From positions 1 to 64,000 of the forward strand of contig NZ_WIXK01000001.1 of NCBI RefSeq assembly GCF_009617595.1: DNA of 64,000 nt. Reading direction: 5' to 3'. Below the pieces are notes generated by a model, which was given only the letters and a program-made list of their open reading frames with translations, searched no databases and was not told the origin of the DNA. Shown one piece after another: positions 35,821 to 45,873 of the stretch. Each line of letters starts with the position of its first letter. Positions within the stretch are counted from its first letter, which is position 1. The stretch is from Tritonibacter aquimaris. Its GTDB lineage: Bacteria > Pseudomonadota > Alphaproteobacteria > Rhodobacterales > Rhodobacteraceae. The translations under genes and the position numbers were made by a program.

Positions 35821-37473
35821 ATGGCACTGAACCTTTCGATGCCCGGACAAGAAGAATTGCGGCCTCGGATCACTGTATTTGGCGTTGGCGGTGCCGGCGG
35901 CAATGCTGTGAACAATATGATTGCAAAAGAGCTTGAAGGCGTCGAGTTTGTCGTTGCCAATACCGATGCCCAGGCGCTGCAGCAAAGCTCAGCCAAAAGC
36001 AGAGTGCAGCTGGGTGTCAAAGTCACCGAAGGTCTGGGCGCCGGCGCGCGCCCCTCGGTTGGCTCCGCTGCCGCAGAAGAAAGCATTGAACAGATCGTAG
36101 ACCATCTTGCGGGCGCACATATGTGCTTTATCACCGCGGGTATGGGCGGCGGCACCGGCACCGGTGCGGCTCCGATCATTGCGCAGGCTGCACGTGAACT
36201 TGGCGTTCTGACCGTTGGTGTTGTGACCAAGCCGTTCCAGTTCGAAGGCGGCAAGCGTATGCGCCAGGCCGAGGATGGCGTGGAAGCGCTGCAGCGGGTT
36301 GTGGACACGCTGATCATCATTCCAAACCAGAATCTGTTCCGTCTGGCCAATGAAAAAACCACTTTCACCGAAGCCTTCTCCATGGCGGATGATGTGCTGT
36401 ATCAAGGTGTGAAAGGTGTGACCGATCTGATGGTCCGCCCGGGTCTTATCAACCTCGACTTTGCTGACGTGCGCGCCGTAATGGACGAAATGGGCAAAGC
36501 GATGATGGGCACCGGCGAAGGCGAGGGCGAAGATCGCGCCGTTCAGGCCGCTGAAAAAGCCATTGCCAACCCGCTGCTGGATGAAATTTCCCTGCGTGGT
36601 GCCAAGGGCGTGCTGATCAACATCACTGGTGCGCATGACCTGACCCTGTTTGAACTGGACGAAGCCGCCAACCGCATCCGCGAAGAGGTGGACCCAGAGG
36701 CAAACATCATCGTGGGTTCGACCCTCGACACTGAGATGGAAGGCAAGATGCGCGTGTCCGTTGTGGCCACTGGCATCGATGCGACCGACGTCAACACCGA
36801 TATGCCGGTGCCGCGTCGCCCCATGTCTGCGCCGCTGACCAAAACCGTATCTGCAGAAACCAAAGAGCCGCTTGAGCTTGGCGCGGTTGCTGCCCGTGTA
36901 GAAGAGCCGGTGCAACAGCAAGCGCAAGAACCTTCGCTGTTTGAAGGCATGGAGCCTGTCGCCGCAGAAGAGCCCGCGCCTGAAGTGGTTGAAGTCTACG
37001 AAGAGCCTGCGGGCGATGATGGTCTGCCACCCCCGGCTTACCGTCCTGCCGTGTCTGAATTCCAGCCACAGGCCGATGCGGCCCCGGTTGAACAGCAGCA
37101 GGGATTTGTTGCACCCAAGGCACCCGCTCCGGGCACGCCAACGCCCGAAGCGCTGCAACGCCTTCAGGCCGCTGCTGCCGCAGCGCAGCCGCAGTCGCGC
37201 ATGGCACCTCCAGCGCAGCAGCCGGTTCAGCAGCAACAACAGGCGCAACAGCCGGATGCAGCAGAGCAGCGCCGTTTTGGCCTGAACTCGCTGATCCACC
37301 GCATGACCAACCATGCGGATAATGCGCCCGCCGCTGCCGCACCGCGCCAGCAGCCTCCGGTTCAGCAACAGGCTGCAGCGCCGCAACAGGCGGCACCGCA
37401 ACAGCAGCGTCAAGCCGACCCTGAGCAGGAACGCATCGAGATCCCGGCGTTTTTGCGGCGCCAAGCCAACTGA
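35821..37473 (+). CDS. ftsZ: Cell division GTPase FtsZ
   Basis: 550 residues from ATG 35821 ([12 protein letters not shown]). The tubulin-like core (about 12-320) includes [15 protein letters not shown], the GTP loop GGGTGTG (109-115), [15 protein letters not shown], and the T7 loop [13 protein letters not shown] with the catalytic Asp. A long linker (about 330-535) rich in Gln, Pro and Ala ends in the conserved C-terminal peptide IPAFLRRQ that binds FtsA. The linker makes it much longer than the about 380 residues of E. coli FtsZ; long linkers are usual in alphaproteobacteria. An upstream ATG at 35746 would put 25 unrelated residues in front. Confidence 0.97.
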   Translation: MALNLSMPGQEELRPRITVFGVGGAGGNAVNNMIAKELEGVEFVVANTDAQALQQSSAKSRVQLGVKVTEGLGAGARPSVGSAAAEESIEQIVDHLAGAHMCFITAGMGGGTGTGAAPIIAQAARELGVLTVGVVTKPFQFEGGKRMRQAEDGVEALQRVVDTLIIIPNQNLFRLANEKTTFTEAFSMADDVLYQGVKGVTDLMVRPGLINLDFADVRAVMDEMGKAMMGTGEGEGEDRAVQAAEKAIANPLLDEISLRGAKGVLINITGAHDLTLFELDEAANRIREEVDPEANIIVGSTLDTEMEGKMRVSVVATGIDATDVNTDMPVPRRPMSAPLTKTVSAETKEPLELGAVAARVEEPVQQQAQEPSLFEGMEPVAAEEPAPEVVEVYEEPAGDDGLPPPAYRPAVSEFQPQADAAPVEQQQGFVAPKAPAPGTPTPEALQRLQAAAAAAQPQSRMAPPAQQPVQQQQQAQQPDAAEQRRFGLNSLIHRMTNHADNAPAAAAPRQQPPVQQQAAAPQQAAPQQQRQADPEQERIEIPAFLRRQAN

Positions 37474-37497
37474 TTGTTGCAAAATGTTACGAAAATT

Positions 37498-37527
37498 GGC
37501 CGCCCCGTGGGCGGCCTTTTTCTTTTT
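37498..37527 (+). terminator. Rho-independent terminator of ftsZ
   Basis: GGCCGCCC (37498-37505) pairs with GGGCGGCC (37509-37516) over eight bases with loop CGT, followed by TTTTTCTTTTT. It lies 24 bases after the stop. Confidence 0.93.
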
Positions 37528-37671
37528 AGAACATGTGCTTAGCTGATGTTGGGCGGGATTTTGCCTATTTGTTTCAGCCGTGTTTCAGACCGTTACAAAG
37601 ATTGAATTGTGACTTTTATGCGAAGGGCTTACCTCTCTTGCATAGGGCGACCCATACGATCGTCGTAACCC

Positions 37672-38616
37672 ATGAGGCAAGCAGTGCAAAATACGCTTAA
37701 GGCATCCGTGACATTTGAAGGCGTTGGCCTTCATTCCGGTCAACCTGCGCGCATGACGCTTAACCCCGCACCTGTGGGCCACGGCATCATCTTCAAACGC
37801 ACTGATATTGCCTTGGGCAATCGCAAGATCCCAGCCATCTGGAACCTTGTTGAGCGTAGCCCGCTCTGCACCCGTCTTGTCAATGAGGCGAAGGTCTCGA
37901 TTTCTACCGTTGAACATATCATGGCGGCACTGGCTGGCTGTGGTGTCCACAATGCGCTGATCGAAATCGACGGACCAGAAGTCCCGATCATGGATGGCTC
38001 TTCTGCGGATTTTGTCCGTGGCATCATGAAACAGGGCATCATGCGTCAGGGCGCGGCGCTGACCGCGTTTCGGGTGCTGAAAGAGGTGAGCGTCACCAAT
38101 GGCGACGCGCGCGCCACGCTGAAACCCGCCGATCGCCTGAAAATCGAATTTAACATCGACTTTGTTGATGCGGCCATCGGTCATCAGGAAAAATCGCTGG
38201 ATATGCGCAATGGCGCATTTGCCCGCGAACTTTGTGATTGCCGCACCTTCTGCCGCCGCGCTGATGTTGAGGCGATGCAATCCGCAGGTCTGGCGCTGGG
38301 GGGGGTTCCCGGTGAAAACGCAATTGTATTTGATGGCCACTCCGTTGAAAGCGGTGCAGGCCTGCGTCATTCGGATGAGCCCGTGCGCCACAAAATGCTG
38401 GATGCGCTTGGTGATCTGGCGCTTGCTGGTGGTCCGATCTTTGGCCACTATATCGGTGAACGCGCCGGTCACTCGCTGACCAACACCTTGCTGCGCGCGC
38501 TGTTTGCCACACCGGGTGCGGTTGCACCGGTGTTCTGCGACCCGATCATGGTTGCACGCCTGCCGGGTCAAGGTCTGGTCTGGAATGAGATCCCGCAAAA
38601 CCGCCGGGTTGCCTAA
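37672..38616 (+). CDS. lpxC: UDP-3-O-acyl-N-acetylglucosamine deacetylase LpxC
   Basis: A 314-residue zinc enzyme for the committed step of lipid A synthesis. It has TLKASVTFEGVGLHSGQPARMTL, the first metal His in STVEHIMAAL, DGSSADFV, FCRRADVEAMQSAGLALGG, and the second site in RHKMLDALGDLALAG, with the base in GERAGHSLTN. Slightly longer than E. coli LpxC (305). It follows ftsZ with its own 198-base gap and terminator, as in many proteobacteria. Confidence 0.96.
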   Translation: MRQAVQNTLKASVTFEGVGLHSGQPARMTLNPAPVGHGIIFKRTDIALGNRKIPAIWNLVERSPLCTRLVNEAKVSISTVEHIMAALAGCGVHNALIEIDGPEVPIMDGSSADFVRGIMKQGIMRQGAALTAFRVLKEVSVTNGDARATLKPADRLKIEFNIDFVDAAIGHQEKSLDMRNGAFARELCDCRTFCRRADVEAMQSAGLALGGVPGENAIVFDGHSVESGAGLRHSDEPVRHKMLDALGDLALAGGPIFGHYIGERAGHSLTNTLLRALFATPGAVAPVFCDPIMVARLPGQGLVWNEIPQNRRVA

Positions 38617-38847
38617 AGCGCACGCAGATTGAATTGATCACGCCATGTGATCGCTGAAATTGGCCCATATTCTATGGGCCATTTGCTGTTTTGCGGATGC
38701 GGTAAAGCCAGCCCAGGCTGCAACAGCAGTTTTAATCCAAGCGAAACGATCAACAGCGCGGGAAAGGCATTTTGTCCTGCATTTGAATGTGCTAGACCGA
38801 TCCGGGCGGAACATCCGCATTTGGAAATGACGACGAGGTTACTGCAC

Positions 38848-39699
38848 ATGTTCGGCATCAGATCCGCCACAAAATTTGCGGGTTCAATCCTTCTGATGGC
38901 AACGCTTGCCGCCTGCGGTGGAACCGATGGTGATGCGGCGGTGCGCTCTCAAAACCTCGAAGTGTTTACGCCTCAGCAGATCTTTGAACGCGGCGAGTTT
39001 GAACTTGCACGTAAGCGCAGCAAAGACGCAGCCTTCTTCTTTTCCGAGGTAGAGCGGCTGTATCCGTACTCCGAATGGGCCAAACAAGCGCTGATTATGC
39101 AGGCGTTTACCTACCATGCGGGCAAAGACTATGAAAACAGCCGCGGTGCAGCGCAGCGTTTCATCGACTTCTACCCAACCGATGAAGATGCCGCCTATGC
39201 GCAATATCTGCTGGCGCTGAGCTACTATGACCAGATCGATGAAATCGGCCGCGATCAGGGCCTGACGTTCCAGGCGCTGCAGGCGCTGCGCACCGTGATC
39301 GAGGTCTATCCCGACAGCGAATATGCCGGCTCGGCGATTCTGAAATTTGACCTGGCCTTTGACCATCTCGCTGCAAAAGAAATGGAAATTGGTCGTTACT
39401 ATTTGCGTCAGGGCCATTTCACTTCGGCGATCAACCGCTTCCGCGTGGTGGTCGAAGACTTCCAGACCACCAGCCACACCGCCGAAGCGCTGCACCGTCT
39501 GGTTGAAGCCTATCTGTCGCTGGGTCTGGTCGAAGAAGCGCAAAGCGCCGGTGCCATTCTGGGCCACAACTACCAGTCGACCGACTGGTATGAAGACAGC
39601 TACAAACTGCTGACCTCCAATGGGCTCAAGCTCAAGGATCGCGGCGGAAACTGGCTTAGCCAGATTTATCGCCAGTCGGTCAAAGGGGAATGGTTGTAA
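38848..39699 (+). CDS. bamD: Outer-membrane assembly lipoprotein BamD
   Basis: 283 residues from ATG 38848, which has GAGG nine bases upstream. A lipoprotein signal ends at LAAC with Cys23. Then come tandem TPR-like helices: LARKRSKDAAFFFSEVERLYPYSEWAKQA, RFIDFYPTDEDAAYAQYLLALSYY, TVIEVYPDSEYAGSA and YLRQGHFTSAINRFRVVVEDF. It is the helical core of the BAM complex that inserts beta-barrel proteins. ATG 38827 is the alternative start. Earlier in-frame starts would bury the signal peptide. Confidence 0.95.
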   Translation: MFGIRSATKFAGSILLMATLAACGGTDGDAAVRSQNLEVFTPQQIFERGEFELARKRSKDAAFFFSEVERLYPYSEWAKQALIMQAFTYHAGKDYENSRGAAQRFIDFYPTDEDAAYAQYLLALSYYDQIDEIGRDQGLTFQALQALRTVIEVYPDSEYAGSAILKFDLAFDHLAAKEMEIGRYYLRQGHFTSAINRFRVVVEDFQTTSHTAEALHRLVEAYLSLGLVEEAQSAGAILGHNYQSTDWYEDSYKLLTSNGLKLKDRGGNWLSQIYRQSVKGEWL

Positions 39700-39722
39700 C
39701 TGCGTGGGGGTAGGGCGGAGCC

Positions 39723-41375
39723 ATGCTACGCGCGCTTGAAATTCGTGACTTATTGATCATCGATCACCTGGATCTGCAGTTTCAGCCGGGGCTGAATGTG
39801 CTGACGGGTGAAACCGGTGCGGGTAAATCCATCTTGCTTGATTCGCTTGGCTTTGTACTGGGCTGGCGTGGGCGCTCTGAATTGGTGCGCCAAGGTGCCA
39901 AACAGGGTGAAGTGGTGGCAGAATTTGACCTGCCCGAAGGCCACGCCGCCCATGCCATCCTCGAAGAGGCGGGCTTGCCGCAGGGCGAAAGCCTGCTGTT
40001 GCGCCGGATCAATACCGCGGACGGGCGCAAAACCGCATGGGTGAACGATCGCCGCTGCTCTGGCGAAGTGCTGCGGGCCTTGTCGGCCACGTTGCTGGAA
40101 CTTCATGGCCAACATGATGATCGCGGGCTGCTCAATCCGCGTGGCCACCGCGCCATGCTGGATGAATTTGCCGAAGTTGGGGATCTGCTGTCTGAGACCC
40201 GCGCCAAATGGGCCGCCGTGGGCCAGGCCCGCAAAACCGTTCAGGCCACGCGCGACGCTCTCGAGGCGGTGCGCGCAGAGGAAGAGTTTTTGCGCCATGC
40301 GGTGGCCGAGCTTGATAAGCTGCAGCCCGAACCGGGCGAGGAAGAAACCCTCGATATCCGCCGCCGCCAGATGCAGAACGCCGAAAAGATCCGCGTTGAT
40401 ATCTCACGTGCCCATGCGCTGTTGACCGAGGGGGCAGAGCCGTCTGCCTCAGAGGCTTATCGCTGGCTTGATGGGATTGATCGTGATCAGGCCGAGGGGC
40501 TGGAAGGCCCCTTGGCCGCGCTGGATCGCGCCATGACTGAACTGGGCGAGGCTGAAAACGCGGTTGCGCGCCTGCTGGATGGGCTGAATTTTGATCCGCA
40601 TGAGCTGGAAAACTGCGAAGAGCGCCTGTTTGCCATTCGTGCGCTTGCACGCAAGCATGATGTGCTGGCCGATGATCTGGCGGATTATGCCGACAGGCTG
40701 CGCCAGAAACTGACCACGTTGGACGCCGGTGATCAGGATCTTGCCGCGCAAGAGGCTGCGTTGCTGGCCGCAGAATCCGCCTATGATCTGGCGGCAGAAA
40801 AACTGCACGCCGCCCGTGTGGAAAACGCTGCAAACCTTGATACATCGGTGATGACCGAACTCGCCCCGCTCAAGATGGAGCGCGCGGTGTTCAAAACTGA
40901 AATCACTGCAGCTGATCCGGGGCCAGAGGGGCGCGATGCAGTTGCCTTTACCGTGGCAACCAATCCGGGCGCACCATCCGGGCCGCTGAACAAGATCGCC
41001 TCTGGCGGTGAACTCAGCCGGTTTCTATTGGCGCTTAAGGTCTGTCTGCGCGGCAATGATGCCAGCAAAACCCTGATCTTTGATGAAATCGATCGCGGTG
41101 TTGGCGGCGCAACGGCCGATGCGGTGGGCAGACGTCTGCGCGCGCTGGCCGAGGGCAGCCAGGTTCTGGTTGTCACCCACTCACCGCAGGTGGCGGCGCA
41201 GGGGGCGTATCATTGGCGGGTGCAAAAACAGGTCACGGACGGGGTGACGCTGTCGCAGGTTGTGCCGCTGCCAGCGGGTGACCGGGTGGATGAAATTGCG
41301 CGCATGGTTGCGGGCGACAAGATTACAGAAGAGGCACGTGGAGCCGCCAAGGCGCTGTTGTTGCAAGAAGGTTAG
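39723..41375 (+). CDS. recN: DNA repair protein RecN
   Basis: A 550-residue SMC-like ATPase for double-strand break repair. It has Walker A LTGETGAGKSILLDSLGFVLG, a central coiled-coil region (about 150-370, e.g. EAVRAEEEFLRHAVAELDKL), the ABC signature KIASGGELSRFLLALK, Walker B TLIFDEIDRGVGGATADAVG and the His switch VLVVTHSPQVAA. It is 23 bases downstream of bamD on the same strand; no LexA box is visible in this short gap. Confidence 0.96.
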   Translation: MLRALEIRDLLIIDHLDLQFQPGLNVLTGETGAGKSILLDSLGFVLGWRGRSELVRQGAKQGEVVAEFDLPEGHAAHAILEEAGLPQGESLLLRRINTADGRKTAWVNDRRCSGEVLRALSATLLELHGQHDDRGLLNPRGHRAMLDEFAEVGDLLSETRAKWAAVGQARKTVQATRDALEAVRAEEEFLRHAVAELDKLQPEPGEEETLDIRRRQMQNAEKIRVDISRAHALLTEGAEPSASEAYRWLDGIDRDQAEGLEGPLAALDRAMTELGEAENAVARLLDGLNFDPHELENCEERLFAIRALARKHDVLADDLADYADRLRQKLTTLDAGDQDLAAQEAALLAAESAYDLAAEKLHAARVENAANLDTSVMTELAPLKMERAVFKTEITAADPGPEGRDAVAFTVATNPGAPSGPLNKIASGGELSRFLLALKVCLRGNDASKTLIFDEIDRGVGGATADAVGRRLRALAEGSQVLVVTHSPQVAAQGAYHWRVQKQVTDGVTLSQVVPLPAGDRVDEIARMVAGDKITEEARGAAKALLLQEG

Positions 41376-41479
41376 GGCGCGCGTAAAATCACGCGCAGAC
41401 TGCGTAAACTCTTGGTATCTTTTACGATGTGTTAGATCGATTTTGACTAAAACACTGGCCAGGAAACAAGAAATTACAG

Positions 41480-43168
41480 ATGCAGCGCTTCGTGAACAGC
41501 ATTATTCAACGCCTCTACAGTGATTGGCTGAGCCAGGCAAAAGCCTCCTGGAAAGTGTTTCGACATCGCGGGCCAAGCCAGTTCCAGTTCTGGCTGATTG
41601 CCCTGGTGATCGGCTGTTCTGCCGGGGCAGCAGCGCTGTTTTTCCGCAAGATCATCAATTGGTTGCAGGCGCTTGCCTATGGGACCGAGGATGTGGATTT
41701 CATTCACTCCTTTGCCGAAGGACTGCCGTGGTATGTGCTGCTGCTGATCCCGACCTGTGGCGGGCTGGTTGTGGGGCTGGTGCTGCATTTCTTTACTCCC
41801 GATGCGCGGGTGCGATCTGTTGCTGATGTGATCGAGGGTGCGGCGCTTAACAATGGCCGGGTTGAGCGGCGCGCGGGGCTGGCTTCGGCGCTGGCATCGC
41901 TGATTACCCTCAGCACCGGTGGATCCTCTGGGCGCGAAGGTCCGGTTGTGCACCTTGCGGGGGTGATCTCAACCTGGGTCAGCAATTGGATCCACGCTGA
42001 CGGCATCACTGGTCGCGACCTTCTGGGCTGTGCGGTGGCGGGCGCGGTCTCTGCAAGTTTCAACGCACCGATTGCAGGCGCGCTTTTTGCGCTTGAGGTG
42101 GTGCTGCGCCATTTTGCGGTACATGCCTTCGCCCCAATTGTGATTGCATCGGTTGCGGGGACGGTGATCAACCGGCTGGAATTTGGCAATGTGGCGGAAT
42201 TTGATCTGCGTACTCCGGGCGAATTACAGTTTTATGTTGAACTCCCGGCTTTCCTGCTGCTCGGCGCCGTTTGTGGGGTGGTGGCCGTGGTGCTGATGCG
42301 CTCGATCTTTTTCACCGAACAGGTGATGACCACAGTGCAAACTGCATCAGGCCTGCCGCGCTGGCTGCGTCCGGCGATTTCCGGCGCGTTGCTGGGATTT
42401 ATTGCGATCTGGTTCCCGCACATCATTGGTGTTGGCTATGAAACCACTGCACGCGCCCTCACCGGTAGCCTGACGGTGCAGCAATGTATGTTGTTTGTGG
42501 TGATCAAGGTTGCGGCTGTAGCCATCACCATGGGCGGGCGCATGGGCGGTGGGGTGTTTTCCCCCTCCTTGATGGTGGGGGCCATGACCGGGCTTGCCTT
42601 TGGCTGGGTTGCCACAGGGATATTCCCCGATATTTCCGGCACCCATACGCTTTATGCTTTTGCAGGCATGGGCGCGGTGGCGGCGGCGGTGCTGGGTGCG
42701 CCAATTTCCACCACTTTGATTGTGTTTGAACTGACGGGGGATTGGCAGATCGGTCTTGCGGTGATGGTGGCGATCTCGGTCTCCACCGCGTTTGCCTCAC
42801 AGGTGGTGGATCGTTCCTTCTTCCTGACGCAATTGGAAAACCGCGGGCTCCATTGTGCCGCCGGGCCACAGGGCTATGTGCTACAATTGCAAAGCTGCGG
42901 CGATGTTATGCGGCCTTTGCACAGTTCCCGCTGCGCCTCAGAAGAGCTTTGCGCGGCGCTCATTGCTGCGGGGACGGTGTTGCCGGTCTCTGCAACGCTT
43001 GATCGCTCTCTTGCCTTGTTTGACCGCGATGACACATTGGATTTCATCCCCATCGTTGAGGCTTCAGACAGCGACAGCCCCGCGCTGCTGGGGGCGCTGT
43101 ATCATGTGGATGTGCTCAAGGCCTATAACGCTGCACTGGCCGAAGCAGCGGCTGAGGAACACAGCTGA
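41480..43168 (+). CDS. ClC-family chloride channel or transporter
   Basis: 562 residues, about ten to twelve helices plus a C-terminal cytoplasmic region (about 475-555) that looks like a degenerate CBS-type part. The gating glutamate is Glu153 in SSGREGPVVH. The first anion motif (GSGIP in E. coli ClcA) is replaced by RSVAD (112-116), keeping the serine. In FNAPIAGALFALEVV the position of the ClcA proton glutamate E203 is Val207, as in animal ClC channels. It may therefore be a channel rather than an H+/Cl- exchanger. The GGGVFSPSLMVGAMTG motif is intact. Confidence 0.9.
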   Translation: MQRFVNSIIQRLYSDWLSQAKASWKVFRHRGPSQFQFWLIALVIGCSAGAAALFFRKIINWLQALAYGTEDVDFIHSFAEGLPWYVLLLIPTCGGLVVGLVLHFFTPDARVRSVADVIEGAALNNGRVERRAGLASALASLITLSTGGSSGREGPVVHLAGVISTWVSNWIHADGITGRDLLGCAVAGAVSASFNAPIAGALFALEVVLRHFAVHAFAPIVIASVAGTVINRLEFGNVAEFDLRTPGELQFYVELPAFLLLGAVCGVVAVVLMRSIFFTEQVMTTVQTASGLPRWLRPAISGALLGFIAIWFPHIIGVGYETTARALTGSLTVQQCMLFVVIKVAAVAITMGGRMGGGVFSPSLMVGAMTGLAFGWVATGIFPDISGTHTLYAFAGMGAVAAAVLGAPISTTLIVFELTGDWQIGLAVMVAISVSTAFASQVVDRSFFLTQLENRGLHCAAGPQGYVLQLQSCGDVMRPLHSSRCASEELCAALIAAGTVLPVSATLDRSLALFDRDDTLDFIPIVEASDSDSPALLGALYHVDVLKAYNAALAEAAAEEHS

Positions 43169-43347
43169 TTTTTGCTGACATCGCCCAAAGTTTAGGCGGA
43201 AAAACCCCAACACATTATCTATCACTGGGATGTGACTTTTTTGCACCTCGAAGTGATTAAATTTTTCTTTCATTTGAATTTCTCCCGTTAACGAAGAAAA
43301 ATAATTTGTAAACGAGCAGTGAAACCACAGTTTGCGGAAACAGCGAA

Positions 43348-43536
43348 ATGTGTAGTTATAAAACGGATCCGAAACGGATCGACCCATATAAGAATGCCTC
43401 AGACAATGATCCGGCGCGTAATGCGCTTGATGATCTAATTGATTTTGCAATCGAGTGTGTCATGGAGGCTCATAATGATCGCCTCAGCGCGCGTCTGGCG
43501 GCGCAATACCCAAGCAATCGCTGCAAGGCGTTGTAA
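43348..43536 (+). CDS. Possible small protein, unrecognised
   Basis: A 62-residue frame in the 507-base gap between the ClC gene and DUF427. The product is charged, with a helix-like segment ARNALDDLIDFAIECVMEAHNDRLSARLA that reads like real protein. No strong ribosome site is visible (CGGA about ten bases upstream). The remaining gap (43169-43347) is AT-rich and may hold a promoter. It could be chance. Confidence 0.35.
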   Translation: MCSYKTDPKRIDPYKNASDNDPARNALDDLIDFAIECVMEAHNDRLSARLAAQYPSNRCKAL

Positions 43537-43622
43537 AATATAGTAATTCACACCTTGGATCTGTGCAGCCTTGCTGATGGTTTCTGTCTTACTATCGCAT
43601 AAAATGTATGTTGATCATAAGA

Positions 43623-43657
43623 AAAGCGCGAATGCATGCATTCGCGCTTTGGTTTTT
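43623..43657. terminator. Strong palindromic hairpin, probable bidirectional terminator
   Basis: Fourteen bases (43623-43636) pair perfectly with the next fourteen (43637-43650): AAAGCGCGAATGCA/TGCATTCGCGCTTT, followed by GGTTTTT on the plus strand, with A-rich sequence on the other side. It ends the minus-strand DUF427 gene (stop 19 bases away) and possibly plus-strand transcription. Confidence 0.8.
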
Positions 43658-43675
43658 AATCGGTAAAATTGCGAT

Positions 43676-44017
43676 TTAAACCTGTTCGACTTTCAAACTC
43701 TCAAGCTTTGCAAAAGTTAGATACTCTTTAACCGTTTCCAGCGCTTCGCTTGGGGTCTCATAAGACCAGGCGGCATCTTCGGTTGTCGAAGAGAGGTTCA
43801 CGATGTCGTAATAGGTCGCGGTGCCTTTTCCTGCATCCTCAACGGTTTTGCCATTTTTGTCGAGCATCGCCATGGCGATGTCAGCGCGCGGGAAAAAGCG
43901 AACCGGCGCAGAATCGCCTTCGGTCATTTCCAGAACCTCTGTGCTCTCCCCCAACACAGCGCCGCCGGAACGCACAACCCAAGTGCCATCGATTTTGCGG
44001 ATACGGATATCGCTCAT
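43676..44017 (-). CDS. DUF427 domain protein
   Basis: 113 residues covering a single DUF427 fold. Typical parts are VVRSGGAVLGESTEVLEM, APVRFFPRADIAMAML and the KGTATYYDI stretch. The function of the family is unknown. It lies 65 bases downstream of the aminopeptidase gene on the same strand and could be co-transcribed. Confidence 0.82.
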   Translation of the reverse strand: MSDIRIRKIDGTWVVRSGGAVLGESTEVLEMTEGDSAPVRFFPRADIAMAMLDKNGKTVEDAGKGTATYYDIVNLSSTTEDAAWSYETPSEALETVKEYLTFAKLESLKVEQV

Positions 44018-44082
44018 ATTAGTGTTCCCTCAATCGTTCAGAATGTTACAGGCTTTTGCCCTGTATTTGTAACAGGAGAATT

Positions 44083-45873
44083 TCAGATCTCCTGCGTTGC
44101 GGATGTTAGCCAGTCTCTTGCCTCAGGTGACACCAGAGGTGACAGCTTCTCTGCAACGTCGAAATGATACATGTTTAACCACGCTTTTTCATCCTTGCTC
44201 AATGCATCCGCGACGATCAGCCGCCGGTCAATCGGGGCATATGTCAGCGTTTGCCAGGACAAAAAGTCGCGCTCCGGGTCAGCGCTGGGTAGGGGGGCTG
44301 CATCCTCCACCACCAATAGGTTTTCTATCCGGATGCCAAAAGCACCTTCACGGTAATAACCCGGCTCATTGGACAGGATCATACCTGGCTGCAAAGCCAC
44401 GCTGCTCATCCGGCTTAGTCGCTGCGGCCCCTCATGGACGCTGAGATAGGCCCCAACCCCGTGGCCAACCCCGTGGTTGAAATCCTGTTCGGCCTGCCAC
44501 AATGGCGCGCGGGCAATGGATTCAATATCACGCCCCGCCAGCCCCCGCGGCCAGCGCAGACGTGACATGGCGATCATCCCCTGCAACACGCGGGTAAAGG
44601 CGGCGCGCTCCTCATCGCCCGGCGTGCCAATGGCAATGGTGCGGGTGATGTCTGTGGTGCCATCCAGATACTGGCCGCCACTGTCGAGCACCAGCAGATG
44701 GCCGTCTTGCAGAATTGCATTGCTCTGTTCGCTCACCCGATAGTGGATGATGGCCCCATTGGGTCCGGTGCCGGAAATGGTGTCAAAACTGATTTCACGC
44801 AGCTGGGGATCACGGCGGCGCAATTCTTCTAGCCGGGTGACCACATCAATTTCGCTGGTGCTGCCCGGGGCCTGTGCATCAAGCCAAGCCAGCAGCTCCA
44901 CCACGGCGGCGCCATCGCGCAGATGCGCAGCCGCGCTGCCTGCCACTTCGGCCGGGTTCTTGCAGGCCTTGGGCAGCAGGCAGGGATCATCGCCAAGGCT
45001 GCAGCGCTCCCCCAGCTGGTCCGCCACGATCTGCGGCACGCTGGCGGCATCCACCAGAACCGAGCCCTCAAGCGCTGCGAGGTGGTCGAGAAAATCAGCA
45101 GGCGCATGCAGGGTGACAAATTCCGCCAGTTCTGCGGGCAGCGGTGTCAGCTTGGTCGCATCCATGTAAAGGCTGACACGGCCGTTTTGATGCAGCAGCG
45201 CAAAACACTGCGCAATTGGATTATGCGCCACGTCGGAGCCGCGGATATTAAGCAACCACATCACACTGTCCGGCAAGGTCAGAACAGCGCTGTCATGGTG
45301 GTTTTTGCGCAGCTCTGCCCCAAGGCGCTGTGCCTTGTCGATCGCGGCTTCGCCAGCAAATTCAATTGGATGTGCAATGGCTGGATTTGCGGGTGCTTCT
45401 GGCTGGTCGTGCCAGATCGCATCCACCAGATTGTCACTGCGCACCATCTCAATGCCGCTGCCCTTCAGATCAGCCTCGAGCTGCTTGATCTGGCCAAGTG
45501 AATGCAGCCAGGCATCATAGCCCACTTTGCCGCCCTGTGGCAGTTGTTCTCGCAGCCAGGCGGCCAGCGTCACATCCGGCCAGGGCACCGGGGTGAAGAC
45601 ATCGGCGACTTCCTGTTTCACCTGGGTGCGATAGCGCCCATCAATAAACACGCCCGCAACCTCCAGCAGCGCGGCACAGAACCCGGCGGATCCGGTGAAG
45701 CCGGTCAGCCAGGCCAGGCGCTCATCACGTGGGGCGACATATTCGCCCTGATGCGCATCAGAGCGCGGCACCAGAAACCCATCAAAACCCTGATCGCGCA
45801 GCGCTGCGCGCAGGTCTTCAAGACGCTGAGGCCCATCGCTGGTGTGGGAAACGGTGTCAAAGCTTTGAAACAT
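44083..45873 (-). CDS. pepP: Xaa-Pro aminopeptidase (M24 family, long form)
   Basis: A 596-residue three-domain form. Two creatinase-like N-terminal domains (GFDGFLVPRSDAHQGEYVAPRDERLAWLTGFTGSAG is the typical opening, in parts) precede the pita-bread catalytic domain. Metal ligands are seen in LVLDSGGQYLDGTTDITRT (two Asp), GVGHGVGAYLSVHEGP (His), ILSNEPGYY (Glu) and GIRIENLLVV (Glu). It removes an N-terminal residue in front of proline; cytoplasmic. The C-terminal YHFDVAEKLSPLV block is typical of the long eukaryote-like form. Confidence 0.93.
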   Translation of the reverse strand: MFQSFDTVSHTSDGPQRLEDLRAALRDQGFDGFLVPRSDAHQGEYVAPRDERLAWLTGFTGSAGFCAALLEVAGVFIDGRYRTQVKQEVADVFTPVPWPDVTLAAWLREQLPQGGKVGYDAWLHSLGQIKQLEADLKGSGIEMVRSDNLVDAIWHDQPEAPANPAIAHPIEFAGEAAIDKAQRLGAELRKNHHDSAVLTLPDSVMWLLNIRGSDVAHNPIAQCFALLHQNGRVSLYMDATKLTPLPAELAEFVTLHAPADFLDHLAALEGSVLVDAASVPQIVADQLGERCSLGDDPCLLPKACKNPAEVAGSAAAHLRDGAAVVELLAWLDAQAPGSTSEIDVVTRLEELRRRDPQLREISFDTISGTGPNGAIIHYRVSEQSNAILQDGHLLVLDSGGQYLDGTTDITRTIAIGTPGDEERAAFTRVLQGMIAMSRLRWPRGLAGRDIESIARAPLWQAEQDFNHGVGHGVGAYLSVHEGPQRLSRMSSVALQPGMILSNEPGYYREGAFGIRIENLLVVEDAAPLPSADPERDFLSWQTLTYAPIDRRLIVADALSKDEKAWLNMYHFDVAEKLSPLVSPEARDWLTSATQEI

